From positions 2,666,001-2,730,000 of the forward strand of contig NZ_CP102382.1 in the NCBI RefSeq assembly GCF_024628805.1: a stretch of 64,000 nt of DNA. Reading direction: 5' to 3'. Each line of letters begins with the position of its first letter. Within the stretch, counting starts at the first letter, position 1. The notes under the pieces are model-generated. The model searched no databases. It saw nothing but the letters and a program-made list of their open reading frames with translations, and was not told the origin of the DNA. Origin of the DNA: Paenimyroides aestuarii. Lineage in GTDB: Bacteria > Bacteroidota > Bacteroidia > Flavobacteriales > Flavobacteriaceae. Below, piece after piece: positions 26,010 to 34,930 of the stretch. The translations under genes were made by a program, and so were the position numbers.

Positions 26010-26579
26010 CTACAATAAACGTAATTGCGTATTTTGCAAAGCACCTTCTAGCTGCAATAAAGCTTCTTTTCTATGAATTCCTCCTGCGTAACCAACCATT
26101 GAGCCATCGCTTCCAATAATTCTATGACACGGAATTAAAACGGCTATTTTGTTCAAACCATTCGCGGTTGCAACTGCACGAATCGCTTTTTCATCGCCCA
26201 AAAAAATTGCTTGTTTTTTGTAGGTTGATGTATTTCCATACGGAATTTGTAGCAACGATTGAAACACTTTTTGTTGAAAATCGGTTCCTGTAAATACCAA
26301 TGGAACCTTAAAATTCTGTAGTTTTTTATCGAAATATAAAGCAAGTTCGTCTTTTAATTGACTTAAATGTTGATTTTCTTGCTCAACAAACTGCGCATTC
26401 AAGCTTTCAGCTAACTTTAAAAGCGTTTTTTCTAAATGAATACGATCGTGAAATTCCACCAGACAAATTCCATTTTCAGTAGCACCTAAAAACATCAAAC
26501 CCAACGGAGATTGATAGGTTGATACAGCAATATGGTTGGAATTACTGGTAAGTTTCTGGTTTAAATCTAAAAAATTCAT
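26010..26579 (-). CDS. ogt: Methylated-DNA--protein-cysteine S-methyltransferase
   Basis: Suicide repair of O6-alkylguanine. The active-site motif IPCHRIIGSDG has the acceptor Cys at C151. A helix-turn-helix region (FQQKVFQSLLQIPYGNTSTY) and the N-terminal Ogt domain precede it. 189 aa, no Ada sensor domain. Probably co-transcribed with the WYL regulator. Confidence 0.94.
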   Translation of the reverse strand: MNFLDLNQKLTSNSNHIAVSTYQSPLGLMFLGATENGICLVEFHDRIHLEKTLLKLAESLNAQFVEQENQHLSQLKDELALYFDKKLQNFKVPLVFTGTDFQQKVFQSLLQIPYGNTSTYKKQAIFLGDEKAIRAVATANGLNKIAVLIPCHRIIGSDGSMVGYAGGIHRKEALLQLEGALQNTQLRLL

Positions 26580-26593
26580 TCGATAAATTTAAT

Positions 26594-26625
26594 AAAAAAA
26601 ACCTTCTTAAAAAAGAAGGCTTTCA
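26594..26625 (-). terminator. Intrinsic terminator of the rpsF-rpsR-rplI operon
   Basis: CCTTCTT / AAGAAGG stem (26602-26608 and 26613-26619) with a T8 tract on the minus strand, 21-44 bp after rplI. Confidence 0.75.
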
Positions 26626-26645
26626 TTATACTATCTTGCAGCAAA

Positions 26646-27086
26646 TTACTCAGCAGCAACAACTTCGTATGGTAATTCAACGATTACATCGCGGTGTAAA
26701 CGAACGTTTGCAGTATATTTACCTAAACGTTTGATAGTACCAGAAGTGATGAATTTTTTGTCGATTGATTGACCGTTTGATTCTAAAGCAGCAGCAATAT
26801 CAGCATTCGTTACAGAACCAAATAATTTTTCACCACCAGCTTTAACAGCAATCTTGATCTCTAAAGCTTTTAATGCTTCTGCAGTAGTGTTTGCATCAGC
26901 GATTAATTTAGCTTCTTTGTGAGCTCTTTGTCTTAAATTTTCAGCTAAAACTTTTTTAGCAGACGGTGTAGCTAAAACAGCCATACCTTGAGGAATTAAG
27001 AAATTACGACCGTAACCAGGTTTTACAGTTACCACATCATCTTTAAATCCTAATTTTTGAACATCTTGTTTTAAGATAATTTCCAT
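26646..27086 (-). CDS. rplI: 50S ribosomal protein L9
   Basis: 146 aa with the N-terminal L9 motif GYGRNFLIPQGMAV, a long central helix and a C-terminal RNA-binding domain ending EVVAAE. Third gene of the conserved rpsF-rpsR-rplI operon, which has a terminator after it. Confidence 0.97.
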   Translation of the reverse strand: MEIILKQDVQKLGFKDDVVTVKPGYGRNFLIPQGMAVLATPSAKKVLAENLRQRAHKEAKLIADANTTAEALKALEIKIAVKAGGEKLFGSVTNADIAAALESNGQSIDKKFITSGTIKRLGKYTANVRLHRDVIVELPYEVVAAE

Positions 27087-27149
27087 GTTGTTGTCCTTTT
27101 TAAAGAGAAGTTAGCCCGCCAATGACGAGGCAACAACTTTAATTTGTTA

Positions 27150-27446
27150 TTATTTTAATAAATCTGCAACGTAAGGCATTAAAGCTAAGTGACGCGCACG
27201 TTTTACAGCTACAGATACTTTTCTTTGGTATTTTAAAGAAGTTCCTGTTAAACGACGTGGTAAAATTTTACCTTGCTCGTTAACGAATTTCAATAAGAAA
27301 TCAGCATCTTTATAATCGATGTATTTGATTCCAGATTTTTTGAAACGACAATATTTTTTAGTTTTGTTTGTTTCAATGTTTAAAGGCGTTAAATATCTGA
27401 TATCTCCGTCTTTTTTTCCTTTTGCAGATTGCTCAATTGTTGACAT
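27150..27446 (-). CDS. rpsR: 30S ribosomal protein S18
   Basis: 98 aa with the characteristic [15 protein letters not shown] opening and [20 protein letters not shown] core. In the assembled 30S subunit S18 pairs with S6, encoded just upstream. Confidence 0.97.
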
Positions 27447-27451
27447 GATAA

Positions 27452-27793
27452 TTACGCTTTTTTAGTTTTTAATTTTTCTCTTCTTCTCTCTGCCCAAGAA
27501 ATTGCATGCTTGTCTAAAGCTACTGTTAAGAAACGCATTACACGCTCATCGCGACGGAATTCTGTTTCTAAACCAATAATTGCATCACCTGGTACAGTGT
27601 ACTCGAATAAATGGTAAAAACCACTTTTTTTGTTTTGAATTTCGTAAGCTAATTTTTTTAAGCCCCAATCTTCTTTAGAGATCATTTTAGCCCCTTTTGA
27701 AGCAAGAAAATCTTCGAATTTCTGTACTGTTTCCTTTACCTGAGTTTCAGATAAAACGGGATTCAAAATGAAAACAGTTTCATAATGATTCAT
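27452..27793 (-). CDS. rpsF: 30S ribosomal protein S6
   Basis: 113 aa starting [16 protein letters not shown], with the S6 fold and the conserved [15 protein letters not shown] segment ([18 protein letters not shown]). The frame is open 38 codons further upstream, but the promoter at 27828-27859 lies in that part, so the ATG at 27793 is right. Confidence 0.96.
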   Translation of the reverse strand: MNHYETVFILNPVLSETQVKETVQKFEDFLASKGAKMISKEDWGLKKLAYEIQNKKSGFYHLFEYTVPGDAIIGLETEFRRDERVMRFLTVALDKHAISWAERRREKLKTKKA

Positions 27794-27827
27794 AATAATT
27801 CTATTTAATTTGTTATAAAATTGGGTG

Positions 27828-27859
27828 CAAATATATAACAGTTTTTTGTTGAAAACAAA
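27828..27859 (-). promoter_or_regulatory. Strong Bacteroidota promoter of rpsF-rpsR-rplI
   Basis: -7 TATATTTG followed by C (27828-27835) and -33 TTTG (27856-27859) with a 20-bp spacer on the minus strand, close to the consensus for this phylum. A 19-bp minisatellite starts 38 bp upstream of the -33 box. Confidence 0.75.
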
Positions 27860-27897
27860 TGGTTTTGAGATTTTTTTACTATGATTAATGATGTAAA

Positions 27898-28259
27898 GCA
27901 AATTCAAATATCAATAGCAAATTCAAATAGCAATAGCAAATTCAAATAGCAATAGCAAATTCAAATAGCAATAGCAAATTCAAATAGCAATAGCAAATTC
28001 AAATAGCAATAGCAAATTCAAATAGCAATAGCAAATTCAAATAGCAATAGCAAATTCAAATAGCAATAGCAAATTCAAATATCAATAGCAAATTCAAATA
28101 GCAATAGCAAATTCAAATAGCAATAGCAAATTCAAATATCAATAGCAAATTCAAATATCAATAGCAAATTCAAATATCAATAGCAAATTCAAATATCAAT
28201 AGCAAATTCAAATATCAATAGCAAATTCAAATAGCAAATTCAAATAGCAAATTCAAATA
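27898..28259. repeat. 19-bp minisatellite (17 full units plus three 13-bp units)
   Basis: The unit GCAAATTCAAATAGCAATA is repeated head to tail at 19-bp steps from 27898 to 28220. Then come three shortened 13-bp units GCAAATTCAAATA at 28221, 28234 and 28247. Units vary at one site (TAGC or TATC): units 1, 10 and 13-17 have TATC, the others TAGC. No ORF is convincing. It fills the gap between the BCCT gene and the rpsF promoter. Confidence 0.95.
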
Positions 28260-28294
28260 GCATAATATTAAAGAAAAATCTTTCTTCAAAATTG

Positions 28295-30307
28295 CTATAA
28301 CCTTTTATTAGCATTACTACTCACAAACATTTCATTATTTTCTTCGGAAATGATCTCTAAAAAGCGCTCGTAGTGTTTTAAAACATCAGAAATCAATTCG
28401 TTTTTGGTAAATAATTGTACATCATAACCATCTCTGTTATCTCCAAAATAAGATTTCGGAAAATGGGCAATATTGTTTTTTACTTCAGGAAGATTGTCTT
28501 CTGTCAATAAATAATCTGAGATAATTCTGGATTCATTTTTTACGCCATAAAGAAAATTATTAACTATATCGTGCTTGATCTCAATTTCCATTTTTAAAGG
28601 GCTTTCGTAAGAATTAATTGTAGCTTCAATATTATTTTTTGCAAATTCAGTCCGCAGCTCTTCAAAAGCTATTTTTACTCTTTCTTGGATAAAAACATCC
28701 ACAGAAGCATCATCATAAAAGGAAACCACCTGTTTCAATCGTGCTTTCCAAGAAGCACCTGACCAAGGTACTGTAGTGCTTGAAAAATCTTTTTCGTAAT
28801 AATTTCGGTCAATCGAAAGTGCTTTCACAAGACTTACAATAAACAACAGCATAATTAGAGAGAACGGAAGTGCCGTAATAAGCGTCATACTTTGCAAGGC
28901 AGCCAAACCACCTGCATTGAGGAGCATCAAAGCCAGCACTGCCAGCAAAATTCCCCATCCGATGGTCTGCCACTTTGGAGAAACCTTGGCGTTTTTGGTT
29001 GCAATACTGTTCATTACAAAAATTCCGCTGTCTGCCGAAGTCACAAAGAAAATAATGATAATAGAAATCACCAGAAAACTCACGATTTTAGTCAAAGGAA
29101 GATATTCCAAGAAACGAAACATTAATGCATCTGGATTATCTGCTAATTGACTCAGAACTCCATTGGCACTATTCAAATCAAACCAAATGGCACTGTTTCC
29201 AAACACCGACATCCATACAAAATTGAACAAAGTCGGCAAAATCAAAACAGCTGCAATAAACTCTCTAATTGTTCTTCCTTTAGAAATTTTCGCAATAAAA
29301 AGTCCCACATAAGGCGACCAAGAAATCCACCAAGCCCAGTACAAAATTGTCCAATCATAAAACCACGGCTGTGTATTTTCTTCGTAAACGTGTGTATTAA
29401 AAGTAAGACTGAAAAAACTGTTGATGTATGTTCCGATGCCTTCGGTAAAACTTCCAATTAAATAAACGGTTGGTCCTAAAATTAAAACAAACAGAAGCAA
29501 AGTCAATACACTTACAATATTGATACTGCTGAGAATTTTAACACCTTTATCCAAACCGCTCACTGCTGAAAATATAGATAATGAAACCAAAACCGCCACG
29601 ATAATTACCTGGTACACAAAACTGCTTTCCGGCAAAATATTAAGTGTCTGCAACCCAGAATTGATCTGAACGACCCCAAATCCTAAAGTTGTTGTAATTC
29701 CAAAAAAAGTGCTGCATAGAGCAAAAACATCGATTAAATTGCCCCATCTTCCTTTAATTTTATCTTTCAGTAAAGGATAGAAACAGCTTCTGAGCGACAA
29801 TGGCAAACGATAACGATACGTGAAATATGCCAAAGACAAACCTACCACGCCGTAAATTGCCCAAGCGTGAATTCCCCAATGGAAAAAGGTGTAAAGTTGC
29901 GCGTTTTGCGCTCTCTGAACAACTGATTTTCCGGCAAAAACTTCATTGGAATAATGCTGCATGGGTTCTGCCACGCTAAAATACATCAAACCAATTCCCA
30001 TTCCGGCTGCGAATAGCATTGATATCCAAGAGAAAAACGAATAATCCGGTCGGCTGTCGTTTCGTCCCAAACGGATATTTCCATATTTACTGGTCATCAG
30101 ATAAATTAAAAACAAAACAAAAATCGTTACCGACCAAACATAAACCCAATTTAGATTTACGAAAATGAAGTTTTTCACTACGGTTAAAACGTCGTTGGTT
30201 AGTTTAGGATAAATCGCCGAAAGCAAGCAAACACCTACGATAAAAATCAAGCTTGGAACAATAATTCCTTTATTTAGTGTGGTTTTGAGGGTAGGCTTTT
30301 TAATCAT
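28295..30307 (-). CDS. BCCT-family choline/betaine transporter (BetT-like)
   Basis: 670 aa with about 12 membrane helices and the BCCT signature around WWISWSPYVGLFIAKIS, in which the Trp-rich segment contributes to substrate binding. The first 500 residues are the transporter. The last 160 form a soluble tail (DNRDGYDVQLF, DVLKHYERFLE), like the long osmosensing C-terminus of BetT. It probably imports choline or betaine with a cation for osmoprotection. No bet genes are adjacent. By eye its GC content is a little higher than its neighbours, so transfer is possible. Confidence 0.9.
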   Translation of the reverse strand: MIKKPTLKTTLNKGIIVPSLIFIVGVCLLSAIYPKLTNDVLTVVKNFIFVNLNWVYVWSVTIFVLFLIYLMTSKYGNIRLGRNDSRPDYSFFSWISMLFAAGMGIGLMYFSVAEPMQHYSNEVFAGKSVVQRAQNAQLYTFFHWGIHAWAIYGVVGLSLAYFTYRYRLPLSLRSCFYPLLKDKIKGRWGNLIDVFALCSTFFGITTTLGFGVVQINSGLQTLNILPESSFVYQVIIVAVLVSLSIFSAVSGLDKGVKILSSINIVSVLTLLLFVLILGPTVYLIGSFTEGIGTYINSFFSLTFNTHVYEENTQPWFYDWTILYWAWWISWSPYVGLFIAKISKGRTIREFIAAVLILPTLFNFVWMSVFGNSAIWFDLNSANGVLSQLADNPDALMFRFLEYLPLTKIVSFLVISIIIIFFVTSADSGIFVMNSIATKNAKVSPKWQTIGWGILLAVLALMLLNAGGLAALQSMTLITALPFSLIMLLFIVSLVKALSIDRNYYEKDFSSTTVPWSGASWKARLKQVVSFYDDASVDVFIQERVKIAFEELRTEFAKNNIEATINSYESPLKMEIEIKHDIVNNFLYGVKNESRIISDYLLTEDNLPEVKNNIAHFPKSYFGDNRDGYDVQLFTKNELISDVLKHYERFLEIISEENNEMFVSSNANKRL

Positions 30308-30516
30308 AATTAATGGTTTGCTTTATGAATTGACAAATAGTTTAATCAAACTCATACTAATGACTATCTTTGATTAGAATCAATAAAATCTCAAAAAAGG
30401 TTGATAGCGCAGTTTTAATGAATATTTGTTTACGAAAAATATATTGAAATCTTGACACTGCAAAGATAAAAAAATGAAATGAACTAGGTTTTGAAGGTAT
30501 AGTATCTAAAAATTTC

Positions 30517-31041
30517 TCATTTTTTTTTATAATTTTCGTAGCTAACGAGCTGAATTTTTCCAAACCCAAAATAAATTGTGGCTACTTCAATCAGTTTTTC
30601 ATCTGTCAAATCAAAATTACCATTTTCAAGAAGTTTGAGGTAGCAAAGTTCGTGGGCAATCGCAGCAATTACCCAGTCGGCATATTCAAAAACGGAAGCG
30701 TTGAAATTTAGACTATAGCGTTTGACAGGACTTTGATAGTCTGTCAGCGTGGATTTTTTCTCATTTTTAAACCGTAAAAAAATGGAGCTTGGGTTTTCAA
30801 CATCGTCTTCTGGATATTGCTCATAAAACATAAGCTCAATACGTTTGTGATTTAAGCTCATGTGCCGGGCAAGCATTTTCAGGACATTGTCGGCAGCCTT
30901 TAAAGGGTCTTTCCAAGAAAAGGGGAAATCTGTTTCCGTGAGTTCAAATATCTTTTTGTCCTCCGTGTCAAATTCAGGAAATTCTGCTTTTAATTGGTTT
31001 AGGTAGCTGTTTTTTTGTTTTTCTTCTTTATTCATATTCAT
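30517..31041 (-). CDS. Hypothetical protein with metallopeptidase-like HEL motif
   Basis: 174 aa, soluble. Residues about 138-150 read AIAHELCYLKLLE, the pattern of a zincin helix but with Tyr where the second zinc His of HExxH would be. An acidic segment DEKLIEVATIYFGFG follows, where zincins place their third ligand. It could be an inactive or atypical member, or an unrelated helix. The start could also be the ATG at 31035. The 81-bp repeat array begins 9 bp upstream. Confidence 0.6.
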   Translation of the reverse strand: MNMNKEEKQKNSYLNQLKAEFPEFDTEDKKIFELTETDFPFSWKDPLKAADNVLKMLARHMSLNHKRIELMFYEQYPEDDVENPSSIFLRFKNEKKSTLTDYQSPVKRYSLNFNASVFEYADWVIAAIAHELCYLKLLENGNFDLTDEKLIEVATIYFGFGKIQLVSYENYKKK

Positions 31042-31049
31042 TTATATCT

Positions 31050-31640
31050 ACCACATAGACACATAGTTGCGCATAGTTTTCTGTGTATATTAGCTATGTT
31101 TTCTATCATACTATGTGGTTTTATTTTTCTACCACATAGACACATAGTTGCACATAGTTTCTGTTTTCATTTACTATGTTTTCTATCATACTATGTGGTT
31201 TTATTTTTCTACCACATAGACACATAGTTGCGCATAGTTTTCTGTGTTTATTAGCTATGTTTTCTATCATACTATGTGGTTTTATTTTTCTACCACATAG
31301 ACACATAGTTGCACATAGTTTTCTGTGTTTATTAGCTATGTTTTCTATCATACTATGTGGTTTTATATTTCTATCACATAGACACATAGTTGCGCATAGT
31401 TTTCTGTGTTTATTAGCTATGTTTTCTATCATACTATGTGGTTTTAGTTTTTTCTACCACATAGGCACATAGTTGCACATAGTTTTTGCGTTCATTTTCT
31501 ATGTTTTCTATGATACTATGTAGTTTATTTTTTTTTACCACATAGACACATAGTTGCACATATTTTTCTGTATTAATTAGCTATGTTTTCTATGTGACTA
31601 TGTGGTTTATTATTTTTAACACATAGTTGCACATAGTTTT
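31050..31640. repeat. 81-bp palindromic repeat array, cluster A (7 units plus remnant)
   Basis: Units start at 31050, 31131, 31211, 31292, 31373, 31456 and 31537, with a truncated piece at about 31618-31640. Each unit opens ACCACATAG and closes CTATGTGGT (9-bp inverted ends, about 70 bp). Inside are further CACATAG and CTATG steps, and units are joined by an 11-bp T-rich spacer. Because 81 is divisible by 3, the array is open in several frames on both strands, but the translations are repeats and not real proteins. Confidence 0.93.
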
Positions 31641-31656
31641 CGTGCGAAATGCGGTT

Positions 31657-32067
31657 TTATTTCTCATCTAAATATTTGTACTTTTCTGTAACGTATGTCT
31701 TTTGTCCGTTATGAAAAATATTGGTACAATTGAAATTTACTAAAATTCCTTTAGGTGCGTCAAGCAATTTCAAATAAGTTATCAATTGGGCTTCGTGTAT
31801 CGGCAGCACCGCTTCCACGGCTTTTAATTCAATTACTAAACAATCTTCAACTAAAAAGTCAGCTCGCAATAACGCATCTAATTGCACATTGCGGTACTCA
31901 ATAGGAACGATAAGTTCTGAACTAAAACGGATGCCTTGATACTTAAATTCTTCAAGTAAACATTTGTGATAAACGCTTTCAAGTAATCCCGGTCCTAATG
32001 CATTGTGTACGGTGATACAACATCCAATCACTTTGTAAGTTAATTCGTCTAAATATTTCTTGGTCAT
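31657..32067 (-). CDS. GxxExxY protein (PD-(D/E)XK nuclease-like)
   Basis: 136 aa. The family signature GLLESVY is at residues 27-33. A nuclease-like core follows: RADFLVED (D70), VIELKA (E80, K82), then HEAQLITYLK (H91, Q94, K100). These match the D...ExK pattern of the PD-(D/E)XK fold. The ATG at 32067 is chosen because the longer frame (MCLCGRK...) is translated repeat sequence. The gene is enclosed by two clusters of the 81-bp palindromic repeat, 17 bp after its stop and 28 bp before its start. Function of the family is not established. Confidence 0.88.
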   Translation of the reverse strand: MTKKYLDELTYKVIGCCITVHNALGPGLLESVYHKCLLEEFKYQGIRFSSELIVPIEYRNVQLDALLRADFLVEDCLVIELKAVEAVLPIHEAQLITYLKLLDAPKGILVNFNCTNIFHNGQKTYVTEKYKYLDEK

Positions 32068-32094
32068 ATCGATTTGTTTTAGGCGCTTTTTTCT

Positions 32095-32409
32095 ACCACA
32101 TAGACACATAGCTGCACATAGTTTCTGTGTTCATTTGCTATGTTTTCTATGATACTATGTGGTTTTATTTTTCTACCACATAGACACATAGTTGCACATA
32201 GTTTTCTGTGTTTATTAGCTATGTTTTCTATCATACTATGTGGTTTTATATTTCTATCACATAGACACATAGTTGCACATAGTTTCTGTTTTCATTTACT
32301 ATGTTTTCTATGTTACTATGTGGTTTTAGTTTTTTCTACCACATAAGACACATAGTTGCAAATAGTTTTTGCGTTCATTTTCTATGTTTTCTATGTGACT
32401 ATGTGGTTT
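32095..32409. repeat. 81-bp palindromic repeat array, cluster B (4 units)
   Basis: Units start at 32095, 32175, 32256 and 32338, in the same orientation and with the same ACCACATAG...CTATGTGGT ends as cluster A. The last unit contains the stop codon of the lipoprotein gene at 32408-32998, so the repeats fill the whole gap between genes. Confidence 0.93.
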
Positions 32410-32998
32410 ATTCTTCCGTTTGAGCCATCAATTCAAGAAAATAGCTATGGAAATCGTTGATTTCTTTCGGAATTGTTTCTGAACCGATTTGATAGCTAAC
32501 TTGATAAAACCGATTGTTTCGGTACACTTTTAAACCTTTTGTTTGCCCATCATGAACGGGCGGACTGCCTGCTTCCTTGTTTTTTTGCTCCGCGAGTGTT
32601 TCCATCGGGATGGATTTAAGCTGTCGATGCAAGTTTTCCAATTGTTCGGTGGACAGTTGATAGGCTGCGGAACTGTAGGTGTTTCCCGGCAGTGAAATGT
32701 GCCCATCGGCATAAACTGCATAGGCATAACTGTGGCTTTCGGGAGCTCCGGGCGAAAGCGTTACTTCTAAAATGAGTTGGTCTTTTTTTGAATTCATTGT
32801 CGAGTTATTGTCTTTTTCGGTGTGTTGTGCACAGGCGTTGAACGTGATCAATGCAAGAAGCAACAGGACTATCTTGCTGAAGCGTAGGTTTGCGTGAGGG
32901 ATAGAAGCGGCATCCTTTTGTGGAGCGTAGCGGAACAAAAGATACAGCGGATAGCCCGCCCCGCCTTGGCGGGACACGCCCAAATGTTTATTTTCCAT
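32408..32998 (-). CDS. Putative lipoprotein with an inserted N-terminal palindromic element
   Basis: 196 aa. A lipobox-like core FSKIVLLLLALITFNAC puts the modified Cys at residue 56, far too deep for a lipoprotein signal. Residues about 8-39 (SRQGGAGYPLYLLFRY, then KDAASIPHANLR) are encoded by a GC-rich palindromic element at 32883-32981. Without it the start would read MENKHLG plus FSKIVLL, a normal 20-25-residue signal. So an element seems to have inserted in frame. The mature domain (about 70-195) is not recognised. It overlaps the upstream lipoprotein gene by 11 bp. Confidence 0.6.
   Translation of the reverse strand: MENKHLGVSRQGGAGYPLYLLFRYAPQKDAASIPHANLRFSKIVLLLLALITFNACAQHTEKDNNSTMNSKKDQLILEVTLSPGAPESHSYAYAVYADGHISLPGNTYSSAAYQLSTEQLENLHRQLKSIPMETLAEQKNKEAGSPPVHDGQTKGLKVYRNNRFYQVSYQIGSETIPKEINDFHSYFLELMAQTEE
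32883..32981. repeat. GC-rich REP-like palindromic element
   Basis: It contains two hairpins: CTTTTGT / ACAAAAG (32915-32921 and 32935-32941, loop 13 nt) and CCCGCC-TT-GGCGGG (32960-32973). It is far richer in GC than its surroundings. From memory, very similar blocks are scattered through Flavobacteriia genomes; only one copy is seen in this window. Confidence 0.6.
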
Positions 32999-33587
32999 AA
33001 TATTTCATATAAAATTCGTCGGGTGTTTCGCTGCTGAAATGGGTAGCGTTTTCCTGTAAAAATGTGTTGAGTTTGGTGGTGTGTGCATTCCAACTCAATT
33101 GTACCTGATTAGGATCAATGCGAAGTACGGTGGCGGCTTGGTCATCGACAAAAAACAGTGTAGGAAGCTCCTGAAGGCTGTTTCCAACAGGTTTTTTATC
33201 GAGCGGTTGGTTGTGGATTTCGGTGAGTTTGGCTGTGTTTTGGTTGTACAAATGCTCCAAGTATTCTTGCAGGCTTACCGTGTTGTTTACTTTTATACTT
33301 TGAAGATATTCATTAATAATAACCTGAAATTCAGCGTTTTTACTTGAATTGTTTCCGTCAAAAAAGCTGTACTTGTAAACCGATGGAAACTGCTCTTTTT
33401 GAACAGAACCACCATAATTTCCAGACTTCACATAGCCTGTTGCCATTGATTTGATTTTCATAGTCGTATTGGATTTTTGTTGTTGATGAATAGACGATTT
33501 TCCGGTTTGTTGTGCCGTGCAACCCGAGCAACTTACCAGAAGTAAACTCCAGATCAGAACGGGCATTATTTGTAATTTATTTATCAT
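32988..33587 (-). CDS. Putative lipoprotein, unknown function
   Basis: 199 aa with a hydrophobic N-terminus and Cys-rich signal end (LLLVSCSGC, candidate lipid Cys at 20 or 23), a Gln/Ser linker, then a soluble domain. The segment TLFFVDDQAATVLRIDPNQ may be the start of a conserved beta unit. It precedes the second lipoprotein and follows a SMI1-type gene by 21 bp, all on one strand. The three could form an operon. Function not recognised. Confidence 0.7.
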   Translation of the reverse strand: MINKLQIMPVLIWSLLLVSCSGCTAQQTGKSSIHQQQKSNTTMKIKSMATGYVKSGNYGGSVQKEQFPSVYKYSFFDGNNSSKNAEFQVIINEYLQSIKVNNTVSLQEYLEHLYNQNTAKLTEIHNQPLDKKPVGNSLQELPTLFFVDDQAATVLRIDPNQVQLSWNAHTTKLNTFLQENATHFSSETPDEFYMKYYGK

Positions 33588-33608
33588 AAAACAATTATTT
33601 TCAATGGA

Positions 33609-34709
33609 TTAAAGTGGCAAACTGCCGGAAATGAGTTGCCGTAAAAAGTCTTCCAGATTCGGTGCAATCCATCGGATTTTAACTTCATCGGCTCCAAAAG
33701 CGATAATTTGTCCGGGTGTTCCTTGCACGCCAGGGGCATAGTCGATGGCGTAAAAATTGCCGCCACCTGTGCTGTAAAATGGTACCCAAAAAGGGTTGGT
33801 ATAAACGCCAATGGTTTTAAGTCCATCGGCTTGGTTGTTACCAGTCAGGTCTTGCAAGGTCCAATTGGGGTCATCATAAATTCCTTTCCAAATTTTCCAT
33901 TCTGCGAGTATTTTTGCAGCGGAAAGAAACCCAGTATTTTCGATGCCATTGTGCCATTTCAGCAAGGTTTTTAGTGCTTCTGGGAATTTATAATTTGCCA
34001 AGGATTCAAATTCGACAAATACTTTTTGATTGTCTTCGGGTTCATTTGGCAGTAGATTTTTAGCTTGCAAAAGCTCTTGAAATAATGGCTCCAAGTTTTC
34101 AGCATTTACGATTTCCGCATTTGGTTTAGTGTAAATCTTAATAAAGTGGTCTTTTTCATTGGTCAATGCGGCTTGGTTATATTCTGCAGGTGCTTTTTTG
34201 TGCAAATAAGCACCGGTATTTTCATACGGTTTTTCGTCAAATAACATTCCTGAATTGGCCATTTTTATAGAAAAACTGCCTCTGCCTAACTCTAATAAAA
34301 ATTGTGGATTAGGATTGAGTTCGGGTTGGCGTTCAAAAATGCCATCAGCACGGTCTTCTTCAAGATCTTCGTAGCTTTCTTTAAAAATGTCGTCCATCCA
34401 TCGTTTAAAGTTCCCGGAATTAGGAATGTGTATGGCTACAATATTTTGATTGGCCAAAAAGGCAAAGCCATCAAAGGGCGATTGCTGGTCTTTGGGTGTA
34501 ATGATCATCAACTTGAGCACGTTGCTGCCTAGCAAATCGGTGAATTTTGCTAAAAGTATTGTTCTAAATGCTTTTTTGTCATACTCGTCGCTTCCTTCAT
34601 ATCTATAGAATGGCTCTGTAATGTCATCAAGTGTGATGGGGTTGAATGGAATGTCAGTAAGTTGTAATTGCTGAAGTTGGGCGTTGTAGGGAATAGATTT
34701 GATGGACAT
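33609..34709 (-). CDS. SMI1/KNR4-family protein
   Basis: About 366 aa. The C-terminal half (from about 230) fits SMI1/KNR4: FPEALKTLLKWHNGIEN, WKGIYDDPNW, VPFYSTGGGNFYAIDY and the final PNLEDFLRQLI. SMI1/KNR4 proteins are often immunity proteins against polymorphic toxins, but many are not. The N-terminal half has its own unrecognised domain, so this is longer than a simple immunity protein. No toxin gene is seen nearby. The start could also be the ATG at 34733; the one at 34709 gives the better leader. Confidence 0.8.
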   Translation of the reverse strand: MSIKSIPYNAQLQQLQLTDIPFNPITLDDITEPFYRYEGSDEYDKKAFRTILLAKFTDLLGSNVLKLMIITPKDQQSPFDGFAFLANQNIVAIHIPNSGNFKRWMDDIFKESYEDLEEDRADGIFERQPELNPNPQFLLELGRGSFSIKMANSGMLFDEKPYENTGAYLHKKAPAEYNQAALTNEKDHFIKIYTKPNAEIVNAENLEPLFQELLQAKNLLPNEPEDNQKVFVEFESLANYKFPEALKTLLKWHNGIENTGFLSAAKILAEWKIWKGIYDDPNWTLQDLTGNNQADGLKTIGVYTNPFWVPFYSTGGGNFYAIDYAPGVQGTPGQIIAFGADEVKIRWIAPNLEDFLRQLISGSLPL

Positions 34710-34930
34710 AAATATTTTTTTAATTAATGTCATAAATTTACAATATTATTTTTATAATTTTCATTTTACAAGTTAATTATAGAAATATATATTTGTATTT
34801 TAAACAATCTATGTTATTCTGAAATTCTTTAAAAAGAAATTGCGACCTACCCTATTTGTTTATTGGAGCTTTTTGGAGTGTTTGTATTTTTGATGTAAAT
34901 ATTTCTTCTTAAGAAATCAAAAAAAAAGGT

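Noticed and set aside
27898..28259. Possible CRISPR array
   Set aside because: Units are head to tail with no spacers, far too short, and no cas genes are near.
31015..32346. Several open frames on both strands across the 81-bp repeats, with products like repeated MCLCGRKIKPHS units
   Set aside because: The unit length is divisible by three, so any open frame stays open. The products are only translated repeats and are open on both strands.
31050..32409. CRISPR-like array around a nuclease gene
   Set aside because: The intervals between palindromes are constant T-rich spacers, not unique sequences, and the repeat is about 70 bp.
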